DNA of 64,000 bases from Aselliscus stoliczkanus (GCA_033961575.1 CM066728.1:106155852-106219851), one strand, 5' to 3'. Shown: positions 34,623 to 47,180, numbered from the stretch's first letter. Program-made: numbers and translations. Notes: generated by a model not told the origin, from the sequence alone.

Positions 34623-34924
34623 ATCAACCAAAATATACATTCCTCTCATAACACTGAATATCTTATATATTTCTGTTATACAATATTTTATTTTGGATTA
34701 GTATTGGAGAAAAACTATCAAGCGCTTGATCAATTATTGTCTATGTTTGCGTTCCAGTTGTGCATGTAATATTTTATACACGGTTGTCCAGTTAGATTAG
34801 ATTATGTAATCTCTTTACTTGGAGAATTGGCTTGCTCCTTTCAGATGGATCATACATGTTTGAGCCGGGAATATAGGACTCATTCTTTTCCCAATTGCTA
34901 GCACTATAGACGATTCTTTTCCAA

Positions 34925-36005
34925 CATTTAATTTTTTAAAAATTACACATACAGAGAAGTGGAAGGAATTTTATAGTGAATATCCAAATACCCACCATCT
35001 ACATCCTACCCATAAGAGTTTGATGTATTTGGTTTATCACATATGTATTCATCACATATGTATCCACTTTTCTATTCAAATGCCAGCAGTTACATTAACA
35101 AATGGTTTTTATTGATGCATTTCAAAAAAATCATAGATATCCGTATACTTACTCCCAGAATACTTCAGCACACATATTGAGTTCAATATTTATTTCTAGT
35201 TCCTATTTTTTTCTTTGAAGATAATTTTGCGTACAAGGAAAGGCACAAATCCTAATTGCCATTCATTAAGTTTCAACAAATGAACACAGATGGGTAACGC
35301 AAACCTGTGTAGCAATATAGAACAATACCATCACCCCAAGACATTAATTCATGTTTATTCCCAGCAAATCCCCACTCTACTCTCAAAGGAAACTTCTGCC
35401 CTGGGGTTTTTTGTTTGTTTTCCTAACATAGATTCATTTTGCCTGTTAGAGAATTCCATATTAAATGAAACCAAGAGTATGGGTTATTTATTCAGCAAGG
35501 TGTCTTCTTCCACTGAGCATGAAATTTTTGGATTTGCCCATGCCATCAAGTGTGTCACTAGTTCTTTCCTTTTCATTGTTTAGCTGCTTTCCTTGTACAG
35601 ATCTATCACAGATCATTTATTTCTCTATTTATTATCTGACTGTTGAACACCTGGGCTCTTTCCAGGTTGGGACTTGTATAAATAAAGCATCCAAGAACAC
35701 TCTTGCACAAGTCTTTTTGTAGATGTATGTTTAGTAATTCTCAGGAAAATATGGAAGATTGGAATCAGTGGATCACTGAGCGGGGGGTGTGCATGGTTTT
35801 ATCGGAAACTGTCTGACCTTCCCCCAGAGTGGCTGCACACTGTTCCCCTCCCACTGAACGTGCCTGAGTTCCTGCTGCTTTGCACCTTGCTGACATTTGG
35901 TAAAAACAGGCATTCGAGGGTGTGAAGCAGCCTCTCACTGTGGTTTTCATTTACATTTCCCTGATGACCAATGATATTAAGTACTTTTCTTTTAGTGTAG
36001 ATTTT
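34925..36005 (-). repeat. Ancient L1 (L1M-type), antisense
   Basis: Reversed L1 landmarks appear in order: 'GCAATATAGAACAATACCAT', 'ATTCCCAGCAAATCCCCACT', 'TTTTGCCTGTTAGAGAATTC', 'GTATAAATAAAGCATCCAAG' and 'ATTTCCCTGATGACCAATGA'. Length about 1.08 kb. Open frames at 35290-35722 fall within it. Confidence 0.7.
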
Positions 36006-36324
36006 TAACATAGGTGTTTATTACTGGTATGGTTGTCTTAAAATAAAACTCAGGGAAAACAATGTGAAGAAAATACACACTTTCTGTTTGTTTGACAGCA
36101 GTTTTGCCTGTAAGATTTCATTTCGTAGCTCATTTCAACCCTCTTCCTTTAGAGACTCCTACAATATTTACTGTTGTAAAATATATACACACATATACAC
36201 ACAAACTTATAGTAATAACTCAAAATCAAGGTGCAGTAGCAGTTCTTCATTTCTTTGTGTTTTTTTGTTAGTTGGTTAGTTAGTTGGTTTGGATTTTTTG
36301 GGATTTGTATTGGTTTGGCTTGGT

Positions 36325-36556
36325 TTTTTTTTTTTTTTTTTTTTTTTTGCTTTGTTATATTTTTTGTTTTTTTGTTTGCTTTTGTTTTTTTAAATTTTCA
36401 GGTGTATTAAACAATGTAAGAGTTATACATTTCACCCCTCACAAAGTGATAACCCCCCTCCCTCAATCTATTGCCCCTCTGACATCATCTATCTCTATTA
36501 CAATTCCATTGACTCTATTCCCTATACTCTATATTCTGTGAATATATATATATATG
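36325..36556 (-). mobile_element. 5'-truncated L1 3' end, antisense
   Basis: A long poly(T) (36325-36348) is followed by reversed L1 3' UTR ('CAGGTGTATTAAACAATG', 'AACCCCCCTCCCTCAATC'). Similar 16-mers 'GGTTTGGCTTGGTTTT' (36312-36327) and 'GGTTTTGCTTGGTTTT' (36556-36571) look like the target-site duplication. Confidence 0.8.
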
Positions 36557-36571
36557 GTTTTGCTTGGTTTT

Positions 36572-38400
36572 GCTTATCATTGTATTTGATATCCTCTCCC
36601 AACCCTCTCCTTATATAGATCCCACATGTTACTGCTCAGATGAAATTGTCACCACCCCACCCTCAGACCTTCCTTTTCCCACCCAAACTTGGGAGAAAGC
36701 TTTCTCAGACTGGGTTACATTCTGCAGAGCTTAGCTAGAGAGTTGTCTAGACCTGTTAAACTGAGTTAAATAAGTTATTGATTTTTATTTTTCCTTCATC
36801 TTTAAGTCATAGTAGAAATCTGCCATGTCGATACTCATGTGGAATTCTCCTCTAGTCTACTATCCAGTTTTACCCCCATCTTTTCTTTCAAGATCTGATT
36901 CAAACCACATTTCTGCCTGGATACCTTCCTGATGTATTTCACTTCATTTATCTTTTCAGTTCATGTCATCATGTGCCCAGTTTCTGCTAACTTGTAATAC
37001 TTTCTACATTACCCACTATTAATTTATAGTTTTATACATTATTTCCATTTCCAATGATATTTTTCTCAAGGTAACAGGCCTAAAGTGATTTTCTTTAAAA
37101 AAAAAAAAATCTCAACCGCAGAAACTTATATAGTATGGAGTACCTCTAGTGTATTCCCTTTAATTCATTGATGAATTCAATCAAGATATATTCACCCAGG
37201 ATATAATGAAGCAGACACTTAAATGTTTGACCCTGTATTCCTGCAAGTATTTTTTTTTTCAAAATAAAATACAGAAATACATTATCCCTTGTACATTTGA
37301 AAGTCAGTCATTAGACCAGTTTCTTCTGTAGTTGTTGGCTGCCAAGGATTCCCGTGCTGTGCACATTGCTTTGGGTTTCTGTTACCTGTAACAGACTCAG
37401 CCAAACCCTTGTGGCCTTAACAGCCCCGTCACTTGCTCAGGTTCCCAGGGCCCAAGAACCAGGCAGAGTGCACCTGGCAGCCCTTCTATTGCATGTGGCA
37501 CTGACTGAGGCCATCCACTCTACCACTGGGCTCAAAAGGAAGGTCGAAGGAGGGGTCACTCCTGTGCCTGGTGCCCCAGTCTCCTTCATGTCACCCCTCT
37601 CTCTCCACACAGCATCGTTATCACCCAGTAGTCCCACTCCTTACAAAGAGGCTGGCTTCCAAAAAGGAGATTCTGTCATGGAAGGTTCTGCAGCTAGGGA
37701 TTTCGTGAGTCCCAGCCTTCAGAAGTTAGAAGGCTGCGAAGCATCACTTCTGCTGCATTTTGTTGTCTAAGCAGGGCCTGGCCAGGCCAGGTTCAAATGC
37801 AGGGAGGGAAATGGCCATCACTTCTTAGTTGATGAAGTGACAATAATTTGTGGCTAACTTTCATTCATCACACGCATCCCTGACATGAGTGTGTCTAGGT
37901 TCACGGGCCAGACCAGTCAGGAATAGCTGCTGCTTTGGAGCCGTGGGGTCCACAAGCTGGCAGTTGATGTCTCATCTCTCTCTGGACTTATGGTAGTTTC
38001 AGCTGAATTCCTCTCCAAGAGCTGTGTCACCTTTCACCTCAGCGTGCAAAACACAGGCTTGGAGCAGGCAACCCCTTCCACCAAAGAGAGCTCAGGAAAA
38101 AGTAGAAGGAATTCCGTACAAATCCTCTACTCAATGACATAACCCCAGTGAAGAATAGCTGCCGACTACTATTTTACTTTATATGAAGGTATTTCTACTG
38201 ACCTATTCTCAACACATGGTACAGGTTTATTTTTATTTTTTTCAAATAGTGATGAAAGCTTTCAAGGACCCCAGGCACGTTAAACTGTTCAACATCTTGG
38301 AAACACACAGCCAAAATTTACACCATGACAGGCTGGAGTCTTTGACTGACTCTCTGAACAGGAGAAAAAAGGGGAGGTATAAAGTATGACCCTTATATTT
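36572..38400. other. Mixed unique DNA with a GC-rich part
   Basis: 36820-37110 may be a diverged L2. 37340-37790 is GC-rich with a 138-codon frame (37354-37770) that has no recognised domain. No gene is supported. Confidence 0.4.
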
Positions 38401-38435
38401 ATTTATATTTTTTATTATAATTATTATGTATATTT

Positions 38436-38567
38436 TTAGCTGAGTCCTGCCACCTGTTGGCAGCTCAGCGGCAACTCAGCTTGGGCCGGGAGTCGAACTG
38501 GCAACCTGTTGCTCAGAGTTCACACTCATGAACGAGCTCTTAACCAACTGAGCCACTCGGCCGGCCA
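38436..38567 (-). mobile_element. VES-like tRNA-derived SINE
   Basis: The right end is the reversed head 'CTGAGCCACTCGGCCGGCC', preceded by reversed A-box text 'AACGAGCTCTTAACCAAC' and reversed B-box 'GGGAGTCGAACTGGCAACC'. It differs from the long/short family at 11009 and resembles the VES SINEs of bats, from memory of that family. Confidence 0.8.
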
Positions 38568-38725
38568 TTTGTATTTATTTTATACCAAAGTTATTTTCCT
38601 TATATTAATCCTAAAACTAAATATTGGACATTTTTATTTTTTATTCACCAATACAAAATACTGTCCCACCTTCCAAATTAGAACAAAAAGAATGTTTTGC
38701 TATTGACCGTGGTGGTGGTGGTATG

Positions 38726-38730
<5 letters not shown>

Positions 38731-38773
<43 letters not shown>
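38731..38773. repeat. (TG)n microsatellite
   Basis: About 43 bp of TG, preceded by GGT repeats at 38710-38721. Confidence 0.97.
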
Positions 38774-38774
<1 letters not shown>

Positions 38775-39419
38775 ACAAAATCAACTCATTTCCCAGGATA
38801 GTGCATTAACTATAGAAAATTCTAAATGGGGAAGAGGATGATTTGATTTTTTAGTATTTTGCTGTACTTTCAAGGGCAAAGAAAACAAAGAACAAAAAGT
38901 ATGATTCTTTTATTATTGTTTTAGCTTTAAGACACTTTTTGAAAAAATTCAAATTGTTGGAACTTATACTATTATTTTTAAACTGTTAACCATTTTTACA
39001 AAAGATCAAAGGAAGCATGTTTTCCCTTACTCTGAAGGAATCAGTTTATTCTATTTTAAATGCCATTTGAACATTTCACTTCTTTTCATGTGTTTTTTAA
39101 TACTAACTCATAATAGTAAAAAAACAGTCACTTTATTTTCCATTAGTGAAAATGCAGATCAACCCCACCACTTACAAATAAAGCATAACCTAAATTACAT
39201 TGGTTTTCCTGATTCTCTCAGTCTGAACAGGAAAAAAAGAAAATCTCGCCTTCACTTTGGGCATCCTTTCCTCCTACGTTGAGGGTGACCTGATTTGAGG
39301 GGTGTGACTACCCACTTTCCAGTGGCTCTTTCACCATTTTACTCTTTTGATGCTTTGGGGAATATATACAAATCTAGTTTTCATGGTACACTTTTGGTGA
39401 CAAAGGCTCATTAGAGTAA
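38774..39419. other. AT-rich unique DNA, nothing identified
   Basis: No repeat or gene-like feature is recognised. Confidence 0.4.
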
Positions 39420-39860
39420 TTTATCAGAGGCTTTTATGACTTAGAAACGGTCCAATAGGAACTAAACCAACAGCACCGACTCATTTCATTTAGACCATTA
39501 AGCACATTAGGTGATGAAGATTTTGTCAGTCCTTCTCTAGCCAGATTAAACCAACAAATTAAAAATGAAGGATGCCCTGGCTGCCTGTGAATTGCCTGAG
39601 CTGCTTCATCAAGTCTCCCTCTGGGGTCCTGCTTTGCCCTATTGCCTTAAACCAACATGGAGCCATCTGAGGCTGATCAGGGACATGCTAATGACAACTG
39701 CCACTGATGAGTTCTGATTTATCTTTGTGTAATTGTTCTCAATTAGAAACCAGTAGGAACACACCATGGAACATTTATAAGTGAAAATAATGTTTTATTT
39801 AACGGGAAGCTTGAGTGAACGGGCTTAATTAAGGGTAAGAAAATTAGTTTGTTCAAGTCT
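39420..39860. promoter_or_regulatory. Candidate conserved non-coding block
   Basis: Repeat-free sequence of mixed composition, with CATTAGGTGATGA, CATGCTAATGACA (39687-39700) and TAATTGTTCTCAATTAG (39731-39747, a near-palindrome holding two ATT/AAT cores). It looks constrained compared with neighbouring AT-rich DNA. Confidence 0.28.
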
Positions 39861-40063
39861 ATAGGACAAGGCAGAATTTAACAATTGAAAACAAAGAGAT
39901 TACCATATAATGGCATAAAATGTACTGTTACTTGAGAAGGATGGATTTTCCTTTTATACAGGGATACCACTCTAACCCCCCCACAGAGAAATAACTTGCC
40001 GAGTGTGGCCTTCTCTTGAATCAAGGTAATATATACTGAGTGTTTTTAAAATGGTACTATGTA

Positions 40064-40218
40064 GGGGAGGTCAGTTAGCTCAGTGCTCATAACATCAAGG
40101 TTGCTGGTTCGATCCCCACATGGGCCACTGAGCTGTGCCCTCTACAACTAGATTGAAACAACTACTTGACTTGGAGCTGATAGGTCCTGGAAAAACACAC
40201 TGTTCCCAATTTTTAAAA
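40064..40218 (+). mobile_element. VES-like tRNA-derived SINE
   Basis: 'GTCAGTTAGCTCAGTGCTC' (A box region), 'GGTTCGATCCCCACATGG' (B box), 'GCCCTCTACAACTAGATTG' and an A-rich end. The 15-bp duplication 'AAATGGTACTATGTA' flanks it exactly (40049-40063 and 40219-40233), proving retroposition. Confidence 0.93.
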
Positions 40219-40233
40219 AAATGGTACTATGTA

Positions 40234-40639
40234 AACTTAGATGTATAAAAATATAAATTAAGGTTTCATTGTTTTTATAAATGGATTTGTCAGGGTGCAC
40301 CATTAAATAATATGTGCTCTTGAACTATTTAATATAGAGAAGAACTGATAGTTTAGCACCTAATTAGTGAATGTTCTATTCCAATTGAGGTTGTATAAAT
40401 CAAAACATTCACTCAGTAGATGACTTACTTATTCCAATGAATAAGTTCTGTCAAAAAGCAGAACTTTTTGACAGAAGTATAGTAAAAGTATATTGTCCCT
40501 TTTTGTCACAGTGCAATTGGAAGGAAAACAAAATTCAGCAAAATAAATAGAGAGCACTTAAAAATCTGACCTGGAATTCCTGCCTCATGCTAATAACTGG
40601 GTTGATCTCCGCAAACGAACGCTGTAGGAGCACCAGGCA
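40234..40639. other. AT-rich unique DNA with a perfect hairpin
   Basis: It contains the hairpin at 40446-40476. Nothing else is recognised. Confidence 0.4.
40446..40476. repeat. Perfect 13-bp inverted repeat, 5-nt loop
   Basis: Arms TTCTGTCAAAAAG (40446-40458) and CTTTTTGACAGAA (40464-40476) are exact reverse complements separated by CAGAA. No transposon or terminator context is apparent. Confidence 0.9.
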
Positions 40640-41060
40640 CAGAGCTTCGTACTGTGGCACGCAGAGACGATGGCCGTTTGCTGTCTGTCCCCAAGGAGCT
40701 CAGTCTGGCAAAATCAAATATGAAAAAACAAATCATCATGGCGTGCTTTGATCAATGATAACACTACTCTGGGACCTCAGAGGATGTAGTTTCCATCAGC
40801 CTACACGTATAAGGCCAGTGGCTGAGACTGGCTCCTCAAGGCAGGTCAGGGGGTCCTCTCAGACCAAGCAAGCTGTGCAGAGGGGCTGGGTTTGATCCCA
40901 GAGTCAACGGGAAACACGGAAGGCTTTTGAACTGGGGATTTCCATGATCAGATTTCTGCTTCAAGAGTTTAATTTCATTGACACGGGGGATAATTGACTG
41001 GAGCAAGAAAAGAGTGCTGGCATGGAAAATAGGAGAGAGGCTGTTGGGGAGTGAATGAGG
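40640..41060 (-). repeat. LINE-2 fragment, antisense
   Basis: The words 'GTCCCCAAGGAGCTCAGTCT', 'ACGGAAGGCTTTTGAACTGG' and 'CCATGATCAGATTTCTGC' match the reversed L2 phrases about 'gaaggtttttgagcagg ... gacatgatc'. The reverse frame 40836-41141 lies here. Confidence 0.6.
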
Positions 41061-41278
41061 AGGGCTGGTGGGCACTGTGTGCTTGGGACCCTCATCTACA
41101 TTATCACTGAAACCCCACAATGGCAGCCTGAGGCATCTCATGTTTAGAGCCAGCTACGTAATCTGCAATGCCCAGTACAAAGTAAAAATATGGAACTTGT
41201 TCGAACAGCAGTATAGAGATGCCATTAAAAGTACTAAAAAGATATGAAAGCTTTTTCCTTTTTTCCTTTCTTTCATGG

Positions 41279-41312
41279 TCTCTCTCTCTGTCTCTCTCTC
41301 TCTCTCTCTCTC
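41279..41312. repeat. (TC)n microsatellite
   Basis: TC tract with one TG interruption. Confidence 0.95.
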
Positions 41313-42211
41313 GACTTATAATGATGTTTTTTATTTACTATATAATGTCATTCTAAGTAAGTGAAAATTGAAATTTTAAATTATTAACATGAAATTTAAC
41401 ATTTATCTTTATACTGTGCAAGGCCAGATTTAAATGCAAATATAGGAGCATTTACTCGTACACAGAATCACTGAAAATATGCAATTCATATTCCATAGCC
41501 CATATATGCATATATATTCCCTTCTTACCAGAACAGTGAAAACACTGCACAAATCTACCTCAACTGATTTTACTGCGTGTCTCAATATGCCCGTATTCTA
41601 CCAACATTCTCTTATGGACAATAAAGAAGGAGTGAAAGGAAATAGAACTGTGGGTTGCATATCTTTTCCTTTTCTTCTAGGTCATCATTCTCATCATAAG
41701 TAGTCGGTAGCATACAGTGGGAACACAAGTAAGAAAAGATATGACAGGATGCCATTCATGCTTTTAGACCATTGCCTTCTTCATTCAAAGCAAATTCTGG
41801 TGTGAAGGGAAATCATAAACATTACGCACCTACTTTGCACTCGCTTTGAGTCCCGCTCAGCTCCCACCAAGGTCATGGGTCCCGCCGGGCACGGCGAAGG
41901 TTGTATGTGAACGAGGCAGTGGAAGACTTGTGTTGTGCACCTCTTCTGCGCTCATGCTCGTGTTTTGTTGTTCCATTGGATTTCCCTTATAAAACACAAG
42001 TTGAAAGATAGAATTATTAAGAGTTTCAAGATGGCAACAGTGAAACATTAAACCACATTTGAAGCCCCCTTAGTGTAGGGCAGTTTTAATTTGGGTCAAT
42101 GGCACCGACCCCACTCCCATGAAGGCCACCCTGATACTGTCATCTCAGCCCATAGGAGACTGAGGATGGAGAGGGCATGTGACTTTGTCCATGGTCCTCT
42201 CCAGCACATGG
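41313..42211. other. Unique DNA, nothing identified
   Basis: The open frames at 41479-41703 and 41857-42048 have no recognisable domain. A few CpGs cluster at 41850-41915. Confidence 0.4.
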
Positions 42212-42746
42212 TGTTAAAGAAGTATTTGATAATACTTGTTTGAGAATAGTCAGACAGACTTTATTCAAGGGGGGGTGCTACAACGGGGCTTTGTCATAGG
42301 GGAGAGACTGGGTTCACCTTGAATACAACAAGGAAAAGTGGGGATTTATAGCCCAGGAGCAGGGTGGGGTCAGTGGATGGGAAATTGCTAAGAGGGAGCA
42401 TGAGGAGTAAGGGGGCCTTTGGGCTAAACCGACCTCAGGATATCCTTGCTGAAAACAAGCCAGGGTGATGAGACATCACCTGGGGGCAGGGGGCTTCAGG
42501 GTGAGGAACAGGGTTAGATACTGAGGTTGATCAGATATATAGCTTGGGAGATGCTCCTGGCACTGACTCCGCAGGATTCTTGCTATAATTCAATTCTATA
42601 AGGAAGGACATGGGAGCCCAAGATTGGGCCTAGTCAAAAAGAGAGCTCAGGGGCCAGCTGAGTGGCATGGTGGTTAAGAGCTGGCTTGGGACGCCAGTGG
42701 CCCCGGTTCGGATCCCACATATGAGGGCCAGTGACACTGCCCTCTT

Positions 42747-42793
<47 letters not shown>

Positions 42794-42891
42794 TCAGAAG
42801 AGACTAAAGGAAATTTGGTCAGGGAGAGAACCTTTGTCCATGAGAAGAATTAACCATATGAATTAAAGGGAGTGAGGCTTAAGGACATTCA
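42212..42891 (-). mobile_element. Candidate solo LTR of an endogenous retrovirus, antisense, split by a SINE
   Basis: On the reverse strand a TATA box (TATAAATCCCC, reverse of 42340-42350) is followed about 80 bases later by a poly(A) signal (AATAAAGTCTGTCTGACT, reverse of about 42249-42266). A short U5-like end then closes in TTTAACA at 42212. This spacing is the U3-R-U5 layout of an LTR. The other end, near 42891, and the target duplication are uncertain. A SINE (42652-42790) interrupts it. No internal viral genes are present. Confidence 0.6.
42652..42790 (+). mobile_element. Short-form bat tRNA-derived SINE with (AG)n tail
   Basis: 'GGGCCAGCTGAGTGGCATGG' head, B box 'GGTTCGGATCCC', the shared end GACACTGCCCTC, then a tail that has become (AG)n (42749-42790). 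The flanking words AGAGAGCTCAG and AGAGCGCTCAG are the likely target duplication, and the AG tract probably grew from it. Confidence 0.9.
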
Positions 42892-43924
42892 CCATGAAGA
42901 ATGGAGAGGTAGATGCTTAGGATCTCAAAAATGATTTTGAGTGATTAAATCTCTTAATAATACTAGTAGATACTTTAATTCACAAATTTTTAAATGATTT
43001 TTGTACATTTCATGGGCAGTATCATTGTTTAGTGAGACCTCATGTTCAAATCCTCATTTTTTCATAAAAGGAGACCATGAGGACACACACAGCTGCCATG
43101 TGATGGTAAGACGGGAGAATATTGGGCGGCTGATCCTCCTTGTCAGTTTCAAATATCAGATATTAAATGTTGGAAAAAAAGTGATATATTTAACTTGATT
43201 CTTTTTCCCATTGCAATCAATATGAAAAGAAACAGACAGATGTAATCAGGTTGACCAGTCTCCAGGAGTCGGGATCATGGGGAGGGGGTCACAGAAACAG
43301 ACTGGCTTCCCTGCAAATCAGTGGCAGGAGCAGCACACATGCCAGGCGGCACACAGCCTGACTTCAGTGAACACGCTTCCGGCAGGCCAATGAGTTCCCT
43401 CAGATGAGGTCTCTGGGACTTACAGAGAATGCATTAAGACTGGCACTTCATCCTGATCCTGTAGGCCAAATACCATTTTTAATTTTCCCCGACAACATAT
43501 GGCAATGCAAGTGAATACAAGGGTCTGATGAGCTTAGATGGAAGGGGTGTGTTTTCCTTCAGAAGCCGCGTGGTTTCTTGCATCTGATTGGCAGTGGGCA
43601 GTGTGACAGGTGCATTATGGTCCAGGGTTAACACCTTCCTTGACAGAACAAAGCAGCAGTGAGCCCAGGCCCATGTCACCTGAACTCTGACCACAAAGAA
43701 TGAAGAACAAAAAGGATAAGCAGAAGGGAGCACTGGGTTCTTTCTTTGTTTATTCCCCTTCCTTCTCCCATCCTTTCTTCATTTCTTTTTACTCTACTAT
43801 TCCCAATCTTCTTTTAATTCCCATTTAATTATTACGTGGTAACAATTGAGTAGCACACTGCATATAGAAAAACCAGTTCAGGGAAAAGGAAACAAAGCAT
43901 ACCAAATCATACCTTACTGGGTTT
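42892..43924. other. Unique DNA, nothing identified
   Basis: No named repeat or gene is recognised. The 84-codon reverse frame at 43479-43733 has no known domain. Confidence 0.4.
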
Positions 43925-44535
43925 TTTTAGCTTTTTATTGTCAAACAGTTAGAGATTCATAGGAAGCTGCAAAATGAAATACTTAGAGAAGTCTCCTGTA
44001 ACTTCTTCAATTCCCACCAAAGAAAACATCAGGTATAACCACATAGTACAGTATCTCAACCAGGAAATTGACATTGGTACAGTCCACAGACGTCCCCAGC
44101 TTTACATGTGCATATTTGTGTGTGCGCGTGCATGTTTAGTTCTGTGCAATTTTATCACCTAAGTAGCCTCATGGAACCACAGCCACAATCAAGATGCAGG
44201 ACTGTCCCGTCACTACGATGTCCCCTGCCACCCCTCTATAGCCACATCCACACTCATCCCCGTCCCGAAGCCCTGGCAACCACTATCCTGCTCTCCAGTT
44301 CTATAATTTTGTTATTGCAAGAGCGTCATTTATTTTTTGCACTCGGCATAGTTCTCTTGAGATGCCTCCAAGCCGTTGCTTGCTACATATATCAGTAATC
44401 GTATCTTTCTATTTCCAAGTCCATCTCCTTGGTCTGGATGCAACCGCTTGTTTCACCATTCGCTTGTTAGAAGACATTTGGTTGTTTCTAGTTTGGGACA
44501 ATTATGAATAGACTGGTATGGACATTTGTGCATCC
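43925..44535 (-). repeat. Ancient L1M fragment, antisense
   Basis: The words 'GCTTTTTATTGTCAAACAG', 'ATCAAGATGCAGGACTGTCC', 'AAGCCCTGGCAACCACTATC' and 'GACATTTGGTTGTTTCTAGT' appear in the order of reversed old L1 3' UTR/ORF2. Confidence 0.65.
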
Positions 44536-45892
44536 ATTGAACATTTAAACTGAACCTTCAAGTTGTTAAAAAAAAACCCACTATCGTTCATAAGAAAAGA
44601 AAGACCTATAATACCATGAGAGTTTTTTATGCATGGTGCATGGTGTCTGCTGTATGAAGGCACGGAAATTTGAAATTTCTTTTTATAATTCATCCATTAA
44701 TGCTTGGTCACAAAACAAAAGGTCCAGTTTTCTCTTTCCTGTGAAACAGGCAATGGTTTTTTGCATAAATTTCCATTCAATATCTAAGAGGTGTTCGTTT
44801 CACGTATATTAATAAAATCATATGAATTTCAGTCAGATTGAATACGCAGGGTTTGACAACACACTTCTGAAACAAGAGCAGGGGAAAGAAAAGCTGTGAG
44901 CAAATCTGTGTGTTTTAGGGAAACAGAAGAATGAGGTATATGCGTATTCACACCCCCACAGACACACACACACACGCACACATTTCTCACACACTCACAC
45001 ACATATAATCACAGCTGGGAAAACATAAACGTGACATCTCCTTTTGTCCAGAGATGTCCCCAGGGTTAAGGAGCTCCCACCACTGAGAGGACCGTAACAG
45101 CAGGGACAATTCTGGGACATGGAATATGAAAGGCTGAAACCTGGAATCCCTGACAAGCCTGACAGAGGTGCCACCTCTGTCAACACACACCCCCGCTACT
45201 CTCACCTGCCTAAGAAGTCAGCTGTGAATGATCACACTCAACACACCGTGAGTTCTCTTCCCAACTCAGGGTCCAGGTGTGAAGCCTTCAGGTTAATCAG
45301 AAGTCTAATAGTGAGTTGCAATGGACACCAGTGGAGATTATTAACATAATAGTGTGGAATGCATTTACCACATAAACCACACAAACTGTGCAATTTTTGA
45401 TCACTTGAAGGTATTTCAGAATATTAGAAGCTCTCGGAGCCAACTGATGAACAGCATCCCTGGTCGTCTGTGATTGTAAATGACCACATTCCCGATAATG
45501 GGGCACTCATAGACAAAGAGATTATGGCACTTTATTGTCTGATGGGGCTAGCAGCCAGATATGTTGCTTCAACTACTGTAAACTTCTGGTGTGCTAGTAT
45601 AAGCATTAAAAAAAAAAAAATACCTAGTCCATACGTGAGAAGCCGCACAGAAAACTATGGAGGTAGATGCAACATGAGAATTTTCTAGCTTATAATTCGC
45701 CATGTGTTCTTTCTGCTGATATTGAATTTTACATATAATATGTCTCTTCTCATAGAAGTACAATCAGCTCCAAAGCTATAGAAGCATTTCAAGAAGAGAA
45801 ACTTGAAAGCATGTCTTTCCTGTGTCTTTGTGTAGACAACACATTTAGGGTGATTGAGCCCAGTCCTAATTATTTTTCTTTTTTCCTTTAAA
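44536..45892. other. Unique DNA with scattered AC-rich bits
   Basis: Short AC-rich tract at 44950-45003. No gene or named repeat is supported. Confidence 0.4.
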
Positions 45893-46365
45893 ACTTTTTT
45901 TAATTTAATTAAATTTATTGGGGTGACAATGGTTAGTGAAATTACATAGGTTTCAAGTGTATAATTCTGTAACGTCATCTATATATCACATTGTATGTTC
46001 ACCACCCAGAGTCAGTTTTCCTTCCATCACCATATATTTGATCCCCTTTACCCTCTTCTATAACCCACCTCCCTCCTTACCCTCTAGTAACCACTAAACT
46101 GTTGTCTGTGACTGAGTTTTTGTTTCTTTCTTTGTTTGTCTTATTCCTTTGTTGCTTTCAATTTTATATCCCACATATCAGTGAAGTCAGATGGTTCTCA
46201 ACTTTTTTTGTCTGACTTATTTCGCTTAGCATAATAATCTCCAGATCCATTAAGTTGTCGCCAATGACAGTATTTCATCTTTTCTTATGGCTGAGTAATA
46301 TTCCATTGTATATATACACCACGTCTTCTTTATTCAGTCATCTATCAAAGGACACTTTGGTTATG
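45893..46365 (-). mobile_element. 5'-truncated L1 3' end, antisense
   Basis: The left end is reversed L1 3' terminus ('AAATTTATTGGGGTGACAAT', 'TACATAGGTTTCAAGTGTAT'), followed by 'TGTTCACCACCCAGAGTCAG' and reversed ORF2 end ('GCTGAGTAATATTCCATTG'). Confidence 0.82.
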
Positions 46366-47024
46366 CCTTGTGTTTGCCAGAGACTGGAGCCTGTCTTTTA
46401 AAGGAACCCAAATAGAACAGAATTCATGTCCATTTTCCCTGTGCGGCTGCAGGTGGCCCACTCCTTGGCCTGACAGTGTGCTGGTCTTGGTGATGGACCC
46501 CGGGGCCTCATGTGTCCAGGTTGTGGGAGCCGGCACTGCTTTGGGGGTATCGTTGCCTGGCTGATGTGTTAGTCACCAGCCTCAACAAAATTAGTTTAGA
46601 ATATGAATTTCCTCTGCCTCAAACTAAGAAGGAAATTAATAATGGCAATTGGGGCCTGATTTATTTTCTTCCAAGGCTTTGAAAACAGCAGGTGTCTTTA
46701 AGGTTTCAGTGAGGCAAGCACAGTAGCAGCTTCCAGAAGCTTCCTGTGCAGGACTGGTGGGAAAACTTATGCTCTAAAAGCAAATCCTCCTTTTTTGGAA
46801 ATCACAGACTGCTTTTTTACTTCCCTAGTTTAGTGTGTGGGGGGGAAAGATAACTTAAATTCTGCAAAGCCTATAACATTTTTGTGTGATAATATTTACT
46901 GGCCCCAAATGTAGACAGGTTGAATTCTGTATCGTGAACCTACTGGGTTTTCAGTTCTGTGAGCCGGCTGTGCTCTGTCAGGGTCTGATTGTCTCATGTG
47001 ATAATCAAACCTTGTTTAATGTTT
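46366..47024. other. Unique DNA, nothing identified
   Basis: 46370-46560 is locally GC-rich. No named repeat or gene is supported. Confidence 0.4.
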
Positions 47025-47180
47025 TTCTTTAATGCCTCCTATGTTCCCAGCACTGTTGTATGGGCTTACATATGTTACATACCTGACTTTCTCAAGCTCT
47101 CTGTGGGAGAATTCTAGTAATATTCCTGTTTATAAAATGGGGAGATTGAGGTTTAGAGGGAGTAACTGATGTGGACCTGT
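47025..47180 (-). repeat. MIR/L2-type fragment, antisense
   Basis: The words 'CCTCCTATGTTCCCAGCACT' and 'TATAAAATGGGGAGATTGAG' fit reversed MIR-type order. Confidence 0.6.

Noticed and set aside
37354..37770. 138-codon open frame
   Set aside because: No recognisable domain; GC-rich intronic DNA, with an overlapping reverse frame in the same block.
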